From Bacteroidales bacterium (GTDB lineage Bacteria > Bacteroidota > Bacteroidia > Bacteroidales > UBA3663), in the NCBI GenBank assembly GCA_016293065.1, contig JAEDEY010000002.1:1-61409 (forward strand): a stretch of 61,409 nucleotides of DNA, read 5' to 3'. The position numbers were made by a program, and so were the translations under genes. A model generated the notes under the pieces. That model saw only the letters and a program-made list of their open reading frames with translations. It did no database searches and was not told where the DNA came from. Numbering within the stretch: the stretch's first letter is position 1; the number at the start of each line of letters is the position of its first letter. Below, piece after piece: positions 14,582 through 23,664 of this stretch.

Positions 14582-15735
14582 TGCTGAGAGCCATCAAATA
14601 TGAACTAAATCCTACCAACACTCAGAAGGAGCAGATTAAGCAGACCTGTGGGTGCTGTCGCAAGGTGTATAACACCATGCTTGATAGGAAGATTAGTGCA
14701 TATAAGGAAAATGGTACAACACTTTCAGCTTTTGAACTGATCAACCAACTGCCCGAACTTAAAAAAGAATTAACATTCCTTAAGGACGCTCCAAGTCAGT
14801 CCTTGCAACAGGCAATCAGAAATCTTGATACCGCCTATGCTAACTTCTTTCGCAAGGGTGGCAGCGGCTTCCCTAAATTCAAGAAAAAGGGTATAAGGGA
14901 TAGTTTCAGGATACCTATCGCTTGTGCGATAGATTATGACAATTGGACAATCAAGATCGCCAAGATTGGAACTGTCAGATTTTTCAAGGGGCACAACAAC
15001 AAGATAAATGGGAAAATAAAGTCCTATTCAATCAGCCATACATCGACAGATAGGTATTTCATATCTGTTCTGTATGAGACGGAGGATAGGGCTAAATTGA
15101 ATAACAACAAATCTGTCGGTATTGATATGGGCATTAAGGACTTTGCGGTACTTAGTGACGGAAAGGTATTTGAAAACCAAAAATACCTGAAGCACAATCT
15201 CAGGAAACTGAGGGTACTGCAAAGGATTGCCAACAGAAGATACCAACAAGGTAAAAAGAGAGAAGAGCAGTCAAACAATTGGAAGAAAGCGGTTAAACAG
15301 GCCGCGAAACTGCATGAGCATATTGCCTTCCAAAGATATGACTACTTGCATAAGGTAAGCACTTGGATTGCACAGAACTACTCAACTGTCTGTGTTGAGA
15401 CCTTGAATGTGAAAGGCATGCAAAAGAATCATCACCTTGCACAAGCAATATCCGACTGCGGGTGGAGTATGTTTCTGAATATGCTTGAATACAAGTGCGA
15501 CAATCTTGTCAAGATAGACAAGTGGTTTGCAAGTAGCCAAACCTGTTCGGAGTGTGGGTACAAGGAAGAAAAAGTCAAGAACCTGAATGTAAGGGAATGG
15601 ACTTGTCCTGTGTGCGGAACGCACCACAACAGGGATTTGAATGCTGCAAGAAATATAGAAAGGGAAGGACTATCCCTTTGCGGGCTTAAAGTGGGAGGTT
15701 ACTCCGAGCTTGCCCCAAGAACCCCACAGTTTTAA
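14581..15735 (+). CDS. tnpB: TnpB, RNA-guided nuclease of IS605 family
   Basis: 384 residues. An N-terminal helix-turn-helix region (residues 1-60, CGCCRKVYNTMLDRK) precedes the RuvC-like nuclease with all three acidic residues: D in SVGIDMGIKDFAVLSDG, E in VCVETLNVKGM and D in HHNRDLNAARN. The zinc ribbon CSECGYKEEKVKNL...CPVCG is intact. The family encodes an omegaRNA at its 3' end, and the right-end hairpin overlapping the stop fits its scaffold; the guide would begin just beyond 15747. TnpB favours retention of the element by cutting empty donor sites. Confidence 0.95.
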   Translation: MLRAIKYELNPTNTQKEQIKQTCGCCRKVYNTMLDRKISAYKENGTTLSAFELINQLPELKKELTFLKDAPSQSLQQAIRNLDTAYANFFRKGGSGFPKFKKKGIRDSFRIPIACAIDYDNWTIKIAKIGTVRFFKGHNNKINGKIKSYSISHTSTDRYFISVLYETEDRAKLNNNKSVGIDMGIKDFAVLSDGKVFENQKYLKHNLRKLRVLQRIANRRYQQGKKREEQSNNWKKAVKQAAKLHEHIAFQRYDYLHKVSTWIAQNYSTVCVETLNVKGMQKNHHLAQAISDCGWSMFLNMLEYKCDNLVKIDKWFASSQTCSECGYKEEKVKNLNVREWTCPVCGTHHNRDLNAARNIEREGLSLCGLKVGGYSELAPRTPQF

Positions 15736-15747
15736 CTGTGGGAGTAG

Positions 15748-16038
15748 TCAGTTCTTTCTCCATGAGTTTGGAATAATCCTGCTGAAGAAGGCAAGGTTAT
15801 AGTAGACCCTTCTCTTGGGTTTCTGCGTCTTCGGTATCGGTCTTCTTGATATGACATTGCTCACATTGCTTTCCGATTGTCCATAGAACTCCGCTATATC
15901 CTTTATAGTGGCAGATACTATCATTGATTCGCTGACCGTATCAAGGATAGATTTCATCTCTTCGGATGTACATTTGTCGTTTTCGACCTGATAACGCAGG
16001 AAATCAAGTATTGTCAGCAGTATCTTCTTGGTGTTCAT
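15748..16038 (-). CDS. HTH-containing hypothetical protein (96 aa)
   Basis: MNTKKILLTILDFLRYQVEN followed by TIKDIAEFYGQSESNVSNVI, a helix-turn-helix-like element, and a basic C-terminus PKTQKPKRRVYYNLAFFSRI. The family is widespread in Bacteroidetes elements. The insertion sequence abuts its last codons: the stop (15748-15750 as TCA on the plus strand) is at the predicted right end of the IS, so the natural C-terminus may have been changed slightly. Confidence 0.7.
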   Translation of the reverse strand: MNTKKILLTILDFLRYQVENDKCTSEEMKSILDTVSESMIVSATIKDIAEFYGQSESNVSNVISRRPIPKTQKPKRRVYYNLAFFSRIIPNSWRKN

Positions 16039-16432
16039 AGGGGTTATGATGAAATATGAATATAAGGTTGGTTACAGATAAGCCGATGCAGATGCACAGT
16101 ATGGCAATTATCACTGCCGTGGCTACTTTATCAAGAGGGAAGAACGCATCAACAGCAAGTGCCACTATAACTGCAAGAGGCAGACAGCATTCTATCTTGT
16201 GCCAAATGCATAACTTGAATGCCTTGGAGAGAAGAAGGTTGTATATCACAGTCACAGGAGAGACATAGAGCATCACCTTGATGAAATCCGACATATCCTC
16301 TCCACAGAAGGCATATATGCCGATTCCCACGATATAGATGACCGAGTAGGCGAACGGAGCAATCTTGACCAAGCGGTAAGCACTCCTCATCATAGCCATT
16401 ATCGGGCCTATGTCTACATCCTTTTTCATCAT
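16004..16432 (-). CDS. Polytopic membrane protein, holin-like (142 aa)
   Basis: Four hydrophobic segments (about residues 25-45, 50-70, 78-100, 105-128) with a charged N-terminus MMKKDVDIGPIMAMM and a polar tail YEHQEDTADNT. Size, membrane topology and placement beside tail-tip and other lysis-like genes suggest a holin or a structural membrane protein. It overlaps both neighbours. Confidence 0.55.
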   Translation of the reverse strand: MMKKDVDIGPIMAMMRSAYRLVKIAPFAYSVIYIVGIGIYAFCGEDMSDFIKVMLYVSPVTVIYNLLLSKAFKLCIWHKIECCLPLAVIVALAVDAFFPLDKVATAVIIAILCICIGLSVTNLIFIFHHNPYEHQEDTADNT

Positions 16433-16587
16433 TCCATCCTGACATTCGCAGTATATGTCATTTTCTGCCCCGTAGGAGCATTTCTATTCTCAAATGATAC
16501 CTTAATCATCCTTGATGTCATTTTGCCGTTAGGGGCGGTTATTTTGCCCTTGGAAGGAGCATTGTTGACCTTAACCTTGAGTTTCAT
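16429..16587 (-). CDS. Small basic protein (52 aa)
   Basis: MKLKVKVNNAPSKGKITAPN, with GQKMTYTANVRME at the end. Beta-rich, basic, possibly a small virion accessory protein. The stop overlaps the start of the membrane protein (ATGATG/TGA), and it lies five bases after the tail-tip gene. Confidence 0.6.
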   Translation of the reverse strand: MKLKVKVNNAPSKGKITAPNGKMTSRMIKVSFENRNAPTGQKMTYTANVRME

Positions 16588-16592
16588 ATCCA

Positions 16593-19500
16593 CTACCAAT
16601 CGTTATCGTACTTTGAAAGGATGATTATTCCGCCTCCCATATCGGTTGATGTACCCGCAGGAAGCAGGTTGTCATATCCTGCATTGAAGAGTTCAACTGC
16701 AACACCGCCAGCCATATTCCATAACTCCCCACGGATATAGATGTAGATGTTGTTGTTGTCATCGTTGGCATTGATGACCGTGAACTTCTTCCCCTTGGTA
16801 GACTTGATGAAGAAATTCCTCCGTGTTGTGCCCGACTGCTTGATGATAACAGTATCGAACGGAATACCGAGGATGGCATCATTGGCGTTTGAATCGGCAT
16901 ACAGGTCAACGGTGTAGTAACTATTGCCTCCCGTATCGGTCTTCGCAGAAAGGGTCTGCGTATAAACAGGAGAGTTGGAGAGACCATTGACATAGTATTT
17001 TGCCGTAGTTCCTTCAACGAGGATAGTAGTCCTTCCGTATGCTCCGAATGTTCCTCTCGCAAAGATATTTGATGCGTAGAAACGAAGGGAACGTCCGTCC
17101 TTGGTTCCCTGATGATAGAGGTCGCAATTGTCGAACCACAACCTACCTTCAGTGGAGAACGTGATAGCACCAATCTCTTCTCCGCTACTATTGACGCAGA
17201 TGAGCTTCTTGAATGTTCCGTCAACGGCATTGAGCGAACCTGCAAACGTACCTCCTTTGCCCTCCAACATATTAGTCCTGACCGTACCGTCCTCAAAGAC
17301 TATGGTCTGTGCCTCCTTGATACGTTCAGACAGGAGAGAACTGCCCGATGAGGATACGGAAGGGATACCTGCAATGATGAGCATCTTCCCGTGAGCATCC
17401 TCGGAGAAATTGCTTGAGCCGTTGAGCATCGCTTCAACCTCGGAAGACTCGTTCTTGACCGCAACGGCTTCTGACATAATCACACCGCCATCAATGGTGG
17501 TAGTGCCATCTTGGAAGGTCTGCTTCAAGTAGTCGTAGTCACTCTTGACGGCATACGTTGCCACGAGCTTGTTGGTCTCGGTCTCAAGGTCATAGTAGTC
17601 CCGGATAAGGGTCATTATGTTGTCCCTTATCGTGGCTCCGTCAGTCAATGCAGTCTCCGTATCATCCCATATATGGCAAGGGTCGTTGAGGTAGTCAACA
17701 AGTTCATCGAACTTCCTGTTGAGCTCCTCGGCTTTCTCCTGCAAGGTTATATTGTCACTATTGGAAGCAGGCCAATAAGAGGAGTGGAACGAACCCGCAA
17801 GACCCGCATTCTTTCCCGTCTCCATCTCGGTGGTTATCCGATAGAAACCGCTGTCAAGCAACGAACTGACGCTTGAGTCCTTGCGATACATAATCTGCAA
17901 GGTGTGTGTTCCTGCCGTGAGTCCGTAACTCAAACTGATAATCTTGCCAACCTTATCCTTGGTAGTCACGGCAGCGGAAGAGAGTGTGCTGTTGGTGAGG
18001 TTGCTTATTGGGTCTATGGTGGATACCGCCAAGTAATCGTTGCTCGCCTCGCCCACGCTCGCTACATCAATCTTGACTATGCCGTTCATAGCCATAGTAA
18101 AGGTCAACTCGACCGTACTGTAACTTGAATTGGTTCGGTTCTGCGAACGATAGAAACCAACAAAGTTAGAGAGCGAGGAGTCTGCATCCGCATCGGCTTG
18201 CGTGACCTTGACCCAGGATGAACCGCTGACCATTGATCGGCTTATAGTGCCCGAGAACAACTCCTTCGTGCCTTTCTGGACGGTTATGGCTTGCATTATC
18301 TGCCTCAATGTACGCTTCTCGGGAATAGAGAGAGTATTATCGTCATTGAGCTTATTGACTCCCGATAAAGCCTCGGAAGCATTGGCGGTTGCCGCTTTTG
18401 CTGCCGTTTCTGCCGCCTCTGCCTTGATCATAGCATCATCGGCTACCTTCTTCGCTGCGGTAGCTACACTGTCAAGCACGGTCTGCCTTGCGTTATAGTA
18501 TGCCGAGATGTTGTCGTAATCTGACTCTTTTGGAGTGTCTACAGTCATATTTTCCGTGTACTTGTTCAGTGCAGTTAAGGCATTGATGTATGCGGTAGTG
18601 AAATCGGTGTAGGCAACTCCGTACTTGGTACACTCTGATACTATCTGACTATATTCCGATACTATATCGGCTTTCAGCAGAATGAGCGAGGGCTTCTCCA
18701 TAGGAGAGATAATGGAGTCCGAAGCGAAATCCTCCAACCGTGATTGAGCGGCATCGGCACTCGCTTTGGCGGCATCGGCACTCGCTTTGGCTTCGTTGGC
18801 TGCGGTGGTTGCACTCTCTGCTGCCGTTTTTGCCGCCTCTGCCCTATTCTTTGCACTCTCTGCCGTATTCTTCGCACTCGTTGCCGCTGAATAGGCACTA
18901 TCGGCCTTGGATACAGCCGAGTCTATGGAGCCTTGAGCAGCAGCCCACTCGGACAGATTGGACAAGCCTGAAGAGCCACTGCCGATAGTGATATTGCCCT
19001 TGATGTACAATTTAGGCTCAAAATCTCCCTCTTTCTGTTGGAAGGTTATGTAGTTGCTCTCAAGGTTGCGGTCTCCGAAGAAGAACTCTCCATAGCCGTA
19101 GAGGAACGCCTTGCCCGTCTCCTTGCTGAAGCCGAGTCCAACCTTGTTGCGGTTAGTGATGTTGTATCCGTCAATGCCCGAATAGACCACGATAGAGCCA
19201 CCATCGTGCGGATTGAGAGCAATGGCCGATTGCCTTTCCTTATTCGTGAAGTTACCGAACTGAACAATGGAGTCATTGGCTTCAGGGATGCCCGTTCCGT
19301 CATAGTCGGTCTTGGACAGAAGGATGTAGTTGCTTCCTGCGGAGATAACCCTTCTCTTGTAGTATTTCAACTGCGAGGAATCGTAGTCGAACTGCAAGCA
19401 CCAAGCGATGTCATTGGCTTGAAACATATTTGTTATCTCACCGCCCTTGGTGTCATAGTAGCAATAGTATCCCTTATTGGTATCTACCACCTCGGTGCAA

Positions 19501-22103
19501 ACCATCCCTGCCTCGGAGAATATCTGCGTCCCCGAGAACTGCTTGACCTGCTCAACGGTGATGCTTGCTACATCAAGCGAATCCCTTACCACAAGGCGGT
19601 CAAACTCACCCACGGCTTTGCCTACCGAATCACGATAGATGCCCCATCCCGAACCTCCTATCCTTCCTTTGCGGAAGCCAAGTCCGTTGATGAGGTTGCG
19701 GAACTCCGTCTGCGAGAGCGAGAGGTCTTTGATGCCGTCCTTGCGTAAGTAAATGGAATCTATGGCAGAGAGAATCTCATTCTTGATAGAGGAAAGGGAT
19801 GTAACATTTTTGTTAAGTTCCTCAATGTTACCCTGAATCTGCGATACGGGATTGACCACAGGGGAAGGCTTGTCGGACAATACTATGTCAATATCGGGAT
19901 TGATGATAGTATTCTCATCCCAATTGTAACTGATGCTCTGAACGTACAAAGTGACATAGGCAGCATCAATCAGCCTCTTGTCGGTCAGACGCAGACTGCA
20001 TCCTACCGACAGGGTGTCCGCTATACATCCTCCGCCCTCTTCGGAGCTTCCTCCACCCTCTTCGGAGCTTCCTCCACCCTCTTCGGAGCTTCCTCCACCC
20101 TCTTCAGAGCTTCCTTCACCCTTTTCGGCTTGATTGAGCCTTACCTTATCGGTCTGCACCACCCAGGTAGGGTTGATTTTAGCAAGGCTCTCCAATTGAT
20201 CCCTCTTGTAGTCATCAAGCCTCTGCTCTGCCCAAAGGACATACTGATGAGGCATATCAATACCTATGAAGAAGAAGGTGTCTCCTGCAACGGCATTGGT
20301 GGTGCTGTTCGGTATGAACTTGCCCGTTGCATCCAATTCCGCATCGGATTTCTGAAGGGTCAATCTCCACTCGGCTCCTTTCACCGATGTGTCATAGGCA
20401 TAATCCACGATAGTGAACTCCCAATCACTGCTGAAGGACAGCCACCCCGAGGTGAATACCACCTTCGCCTCGTTCCCAAGCCGGTCTCCGAGGATAGGCA
20501 ACCATACCCTGTCGGCATAGGCGGTATCGGACTCGGAAACACGCTTGGTAGTACCCCAGATGTTCTTGACCCAAATATTGAATGTCGGCTTCCACCCCTC
20601 GGATATACCCGTTCCGTATGTCACTTTCAATCCGTTGAAGGTAGCCTTGATTGAGGTAGCCTTGTAGTCGCTTCCGTTCAGAAGAGTTATCTCCTGCGAC
20701 CAATAGTATGTACCTGCGGGGAGATTGCTGAAAGCATCTTTGCCCACCTCGGCATCGGTAGCGGAGTTGAAGATGTGCGTGACTATGGACTGCGTGATGA
20801 TAGTAGCCGAGAGGTCTACCCTTCCCTCAAGACGGCTCCTGTATGTTGCGAGGTAAGATACCTCTCCAATCTGAACGTAACCGATATTGCCTTCAGGGAT
20901 AGTGAACTTGTGCCTTCGCTTATCCGCTGCCATAGTGAGAGTAACGGTGCTCCCCGAAGCAACATTCTCCGCAGTGGCACTGTCTCCCGTGACGTTGATT
21001 ATCTGACTCTCCGAATCAGCAGCAGCCTCTTGATCATCATCCTCTACCTGCTCTGCTGCAACGATAGTATCAACCCCACCCTCGGCTCCTTGAATGGAAG
21101 GATAGATTTCCTCGTTGTTATCCAATCCTCCGATGATGACACCGTACTTTGCGATTGAATCAGCATCGTCAACGTATTCGATTGGGTTGAACTTCTCATC
21201 GGTGTATCCCGCAGTATAAGCCTCCGTAGGGTTGCTCATAGCCGCTCCACCGTAATGCTTGGCTTTCCACCCCTTGACATAATCACGGAAGGTCTTTCCA
21301 CGAAGATTGGCGAAATAGATGTTGGCAAGCTCGGGTATCCAATCAGGGTCGCTCTCAAAGAGAGAATCATCGGGAGCCTTCTTGAAATAGTATGCAGGGA
21401 GATTCTTGTCCCCTCCCCTGCCGAGAAGCCTGTTGCGTATCTCCAAACTCTGCACCTGCCGTTGGACGCTCATCAAGCCTCCCTCAAAGCCGTACTCAAA
21501 GATGTGGGTCAGGTCTTCGGCATCATAACCGACAAGGATCATGAATACTCCGTTCTCATCGGTCTTTATCCTCCAACGCACTCCGTATATTTCGTAGACC
21601 TGCTGCAATACATCCCATATATAGGAATAGGATATGTTGACATACTTTCTTTCCGAGGAGAACGACCTGTTGGGATTAAGGGTCATCACTATGGCATTCC
21701 CGAAGAAATGCTTCAGGACATTGTTGAATGCTGTGACGAAATCAGATAAGGACAGACCGAGAGAAGCCTCGTACTTGTCGGCTATCGCAGTGCCCGACTC
21801 CGTGGAAGCCATCTCAACGAACATCTGTGTCCTCATCATCCATTCGGCCTTGTGATAGAACGTGAGTTCCATAATGGTACTCCGAGATGAGTTGTCCTTC
21901 GTTCCTTGAGGGGAGCGGTACGGCTGAATGTATCTCTCTCCCTTGAACTCAACCTCCCAATCGTAGGAAAAGTCAGGCTTTATGTCTCCATCAATCTTGA
22001 CCTGTGCCGATATGGACATATCGCCCATATCATTGATGTTGACCTTGGCTTGCGAAAGAGTCGCGTACTGCGGAAAGTTAATCTCCTGTATCTGTTTAAT
22101 CAT
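16593..22103 (-). CDS. Very large tail-tip/baseplate protein (1836 aa)
   Basis: Starts MIKQIQEINFPQYATLSQAK. The N-terminal about 330 residues (beta-rich, VNISYSYIWDVLQQVYEIY) look like a tail-associated gp27/Tal-type hub domain. A linker of repeated EEGGGSS units lies near residues 665-690. Next come alpha-helical A/K-rich stretches (KASADAAKASADAAQ) and domains with HIWDD and coiled coil. The C-terminal third is beta-rich with GGTFAGSLNAVDGTF, typical of fibre tips. It should form the tail tip and contact the host surface. No peptidase motif could be assigned. Length and position after the fibre support a siphovirus tail-tip role. Confidence 0.8.
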   Translation of the reverse strand: MIKQIQEINFPQYATLSQAKVNINDMGDMSISAQVKIDGDIKPDFSYDWEVEFKGERYIQPYRSPQGTKDNSSRSTIMELTFYHKAEWMMRTQMFVEMASTESGTAIADKYEASLGLSLSDFVTAFNNVLKHFFGNAIVMTLNPNRSFSSERKYVNISYSYIWDVLQQVYEIYGVRWRIKTDENGVFMILVGYDAEDLTHIFEYGFEGGLMSVQRQVQSLEIRNRLLGRGGDKNLPAYYFKKAPDDSLFESDPDWIPELANIYFANLRGKTFRDYVKGWKAKHYGGAAMSNPTEAYTAGYTDEKFNPIEYVDDADSIAKYGVIIGGLDNNEEIYPSIQGAEGGVDTIVAAEQVEDDDQEAAADSESQIINVTGDSATAENVASGSTVTLTMAADKRRHKFTIPEGNIGYVQIGEVSYLATYRSRLEGRVDLSATIITQSIVTHIFNSATDAEVGKDAFSNLPAGTYYWSQEITLLNGSDYKATSIKATFNGLKVTYGTGISEGWKPTFNIWVKNIWGTTKRVSESDTAYADRVWLPILGDRLGNEAKVVFTSGWLSFSSDWEFTIVDYAYDTSVKGAEWRLTLQKSDAELDATGKFIPNSTTNAVAGDTFFFIGIDMPHQYVLWAEQRLDDYKRDQLESLAKINPTWVVQTDKVRLNQAEKGEGSSEEGGGSSEEGGGSSEEGGGSSEEGGGCIADTLSVGCSLRLTDKRLIDAAYVTLYVQSISYNWDENTIINPDIDIVLSDKPSPVVNPVSQIQGNIEELNKNVTSLSSIKNEILSAIDSIYLRKDGIKDLSLSQTEFRNLINGLGFRKGRIGGSGWGIYRDSVGKAVGEFDRLVVRDSLDVASITVEQVKQFSGTQIFSEAGMVCTEVVDTNKGYYCYYDTKGGEITNMFQANDIAWCLQFDYDSSQLKYYKRRVISAGSNYILLSKTDYDGTGIPEANDSIVQFGNFTNKERQSAIALNPHDGGSIVVYSGIDGYNITNRNKVGLGFSKETGKAFLYGYGEFFFGDRNLESNYITFQQKEGDFEPKLYIKGNITIGSGSSGLSNLSEWAAAQGSIDSAVSKADSAYSAATSAKNTAESAKNRAEAAKTAAESATTAANEAKASADAAKASADAAQSRLEDFASDSIISPMEKPSLILLKADIVSEYSQIVSECTKYGVAYTDFTTAYINALTALNKYTENMTVDTPKESDYDNISAYYNARQTVLDSVATAAKKVADDAMIKAEAAETAAKAATANASEALSGVNKLNDDNTLSIPEKRTLRQIMQAITVQKGTKELFSGTISRSMVSGSSWVKVTQADADADSSLSNFVGFYRSQNRTNSSYSTVELTFTMAMNGIVKIDVASVGEASNDYLAVSTIDPISNLTNSTLSSAAVTTKDKVGKIISLSYGLTAGTHTLQIMYRKDSSVSSLLDSGFYRITTEMETGKNAGLAGSFHSSYWPASNSDNITLQEKAEELNRKFDELVDYLNDPCHIWDDTETALTDGATIRDNIMTLIRDYYDLETETNKLVATYAVKSDYDYLKQTFQDGTTTIDGGVIMSEAVAVKNESSEVEAMLNGSSNFSEDAHGKMLIIAGIPSVSSSGSSLLSERIKEAQTIVFEDGTVRTNMLEGKGGTFAGSLNAVDGTFKKLICVNSSGEEIGAITFSTEGRLWFDNCDLYHQGTKDGRSLRFYASNIFARGTFGAYGRTTILVEGTTAKYYVNGLSNSPVYTQTLSAKTDTGGNSYYTVDLYADSNANDAILGIPFDTVIIKQSGTTRRNFFIKSTKGKKFTVINANDDNNNIYIYIRGELWNMAGGVAVELFNAGYDNLLPAGTSTDMGGGIIILSKYDNDW
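20032..20117. repeat. 21-base coding tandem repeat (Gly/Ser/Glu linker)
   Basis: About four and a half copies of a 21-base unit (on the plus strand ccaccctcttcggagcttcc) encode EEGGGSS units in the tail-tip protein. The units are almost identical, so the number may vary by slippage. They form a flexible acidic-glycine linker between the hub part and the following domain. Confidence 0.9.
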
Positions 22104-22121
22104 ATCCTCTCTTATTGAAAC

Positions 22122-22156
22122 CCCTCGGTATTGAGCATAATATTCAATGCCGAGGG
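22122..22156. terminator. Bidirectional hairpin
   Basis: CCCTCGGTATTGA (22122-22134) pairs with TCAATGCCGAGGG (22144-22156), one G-U, with a nine-base AT loop. It lies between the spanin-like gene and the tail-tip start, on the leader side of the latter. No strong T-run follows, so it may act as a processing or weak termination signal. Confidence 0.5.
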
Positions 22157-22209
22157 AGGAATATTAAAAGCACTAACTAACTATGTGCCCTAAAGTTAGT
22201 AAAATTTCG

Positions 22210-22698
22210 TCAAAAACGTATCAGCGAATAAGTTACTCCTATTCCGATGTATGGAGATAACCCGTCTTCCGATGCTCCGTACCCTGCTTGGATACCTATT
22301 CCCCACCTCTTCGGACTTGGTTTTGGGATTATCGTTCTCGTAGGCAGGAAGTGTGTTACCGAGTCAATGACAGGGTTGATGCCGTGAGCATAGACCGAAC
22401 AGAGAGAATCAGTCCATACTATCTCCTGTTGAGGCAGATAAACGAAGATGGTATCGTGCATAGTATCGGTCTGCACCTTCGGAACGGCAATACGCACGGT
22501 ATCCCTGACCTTGGTCGTGATGGAGACCGGCTTCTCTATGGTTATAGTATCCCATACTATCAAAGTATCCGTTACCCTCACCTCCTTAATCTGCGGTGGG
22601 GTATCCCTCCGACAAAGATGAGAGAGAAGGAGATAGGCAGCGGAGGCAAAGACAACGATGAGTAAGATGCGGAGTAAGTATTCCAAGAACTTCTTCAT
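22210..22698 (-). CDS. Rz-like spanin / DUF6808-like membrane protein (162 aa)
   Basis: MKKFLEYLLRILLIVVFASA begins with one N-terminal membrane anchor (residues 9-27), followed by a periplasmic part with repeated (I/V)xDT strands and a C-terminal beta segment GIGIQAGYGASEDG. This arrangement resembles the small anchored proteins placed after endolysins in Bacteroides phages, often labelled spanin-like. It overlaps the next gene by four bases. Confidence 0.6.
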   Translation of the reverse strand: MKKFLEYLLRILLIVVFASAAYLLLSHLCRRDTPPQIKEVRVTDTLIVWDTITIEKPVSITTKVRDTVRIAVPKVQTDTMHDTIFVYLPQQEIVWTDSLCSVYAHGINPVIDSVTHFLPTRTIIPKPSPKRWGIGIQAGYGASEDGLSPYIGIGVTYSLIRF

Positions 22699-23117
22699 CG
22701 TTCAACCCCTGCAAGTTTGTCTGCCCATTTCTCCGTGTAGAAAGAATAGTAGTCCTTTTTGCGGAAATACTTGAAGCAAGTCCATAATGCCTTCCAAATC
22801 ACCGAAGGCAATCCGATGACAAGGAGATAGAGTGGCCCAAGAATCCTGCTTTGCTTGCGATGCCCCTCTGCGTGAAGAATAGTCTTTGTGACATACTTGG
22901 AAGGATTGCGATAGTATCCCTTTTGGAGGAAATTGAACGTACCTAAAGAGAGACCTCCCTTGATAGAGGTATAGACCGAGACCGAAGTTCCTTCATCAAC
23001 AACTATCACATCCGAGAATGTGGCATAGATGTAGAGGACGATTGCACCGATGATGTTCTGCGGCAATTCCCATATCAGGAATAAAGCCGAAAGGATGTAG
23101 TTGAGAATCTTTTTCAC
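22695..23117 (-). CDS. Membrane protein with degenerate H-x-E-x-H (140 aa)
   Basis: MKKILNYILSALFLIWELPQ, with two or three hydrophobic segments and the motif LHAEGHRKQSRILGPLYLLVIG. Related Bacteroides proteins carry HEFGH(T/K)QS here, a metallopeptidase-like motif. In this protein it is HAEGH, so the metal-site glutamate is displaced and activity is doubtful. It lies in the lysis region between spanin-like and endolysin genes. Confidence 0.6.
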   Translation of the reverse strand: MKKILNYILSALFLIWELPQNIIGAIVLYIYATFSDVIVVDEGTSVSVYTSIKGGLSLGTFNFLQKGYYRNPSKYVTKTILHAEGHRKQSRILGPLYLLVIGLPSVIWKALWTCFKYFRKKDYYSFYTEKWADKLAGVER

Positions 23118-23155
23118 GTTATAGCATTTAAGGAGTTGGTGGTTATTCTTCTTAT

Positions 23156-23210
23156 CTTGGAAGTTCCCCTGATAATCTTGGAAGTTCCCCTGATAATCTT
23201 GGAAGTTCTG
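23156..23210. repeat. 21-base tandem repeat after endolysin
   Basis: Units beginning CTTGGAAGTTCCCCTGA and ending TAAT start at 23156 and 23177, with a partial copy at 23198. Each holds a GGAAGTTCC near-palindrome. On the minus strand this lies between the endolysin stop and the next start. It could be an operator or RNA element. Confidence 0.75.
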
Positions 23211-23236
23211 AGCTTCTTGTAGTGTTATAGCAGGTA

Positions 23237-23664
23237 TTATAAATCCTTCTTCCCTTTATATCGCCAATTGTATAGTATCTTCTTCCTTTGCTTCCCGTTG
23301 AGCTTGTGGGAGAAATGTACGAAGGTCGGATAGAGTATCATCTGGTCGTACGGCAGATTGAGTTCCTTCGCAAGACTTGCGAGTTCGTAAGGGTTGTCGC
23401 AAGCCACGTCAGCTGCTTGGCCATACAAATGGCCGAGGTCGGTACACCACCCACCGCCTCGTTGAGAGCAGGGCAACGATAGCCGCTGTTGATGTGCAAC
23501 GGCTTGCCCCAAGCATCTCTCAACGGCTGAAGCACATTGAGGACGAGAGCCTTGACCGAATCACGAATCTCCGTGGTGTTGATTACGTTGGCTATGCCCT
23601 TGCGTTCAGCCGTCTCCGATTCCTCAAACTCCTTGTAGGAGAAATTCTTACTTATTGTACCCAT
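23237..23664 (-). pseudogene. Peptidase M15 endolysin, frameshifted
   Basis: The N-terminal part MGTISKNFSYKEFEESETAE with SGYRCPALNEAVGGVPTS is in one frame. The rest of the domain, HLYGQAADVACD (zinc ligands H and D) and YPTFVHFSHKLNGK (last histidine), is in the -1 frame. The junction is at about 23433, where one base is missing between S and H relative to the family pattern. Joined, the protein would have 142 residues, the usual length of Bacteroides-phage M15 D-Ala-D-Ala carboxypeptidase lysins. As lysis would need it, either this is a sequencing/assembly error, a -1 programmed shift (no classical heptamer seen), or real loss. Confidence 0.8.

Larger units (their letters stand above)
14027..15747 (+). 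mobile_element. IS200/IS605-family insertion sequence
   Basis: Carries tnpA and tnpB in the canonical order with an overlapping start/stop. The left side has three consecutive hairpins: CCACAGC/GCTGTGG (about 14032-14059), TTTTCC-TGCG-GGAAAA (14061-14076) and an 11-bp AT-loop hairpin (14075-14098). The right side has a 9-bp hairpin CCCACAGTT-TT-AACTGTGGG (15723-15742) over the tnpB stop. Subterminal hairpins instead of terminal inverted repeats are the rule in this family. The exact left end was not determined. It sits on the opposite strand to the virion block. Confidence 0.85.
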
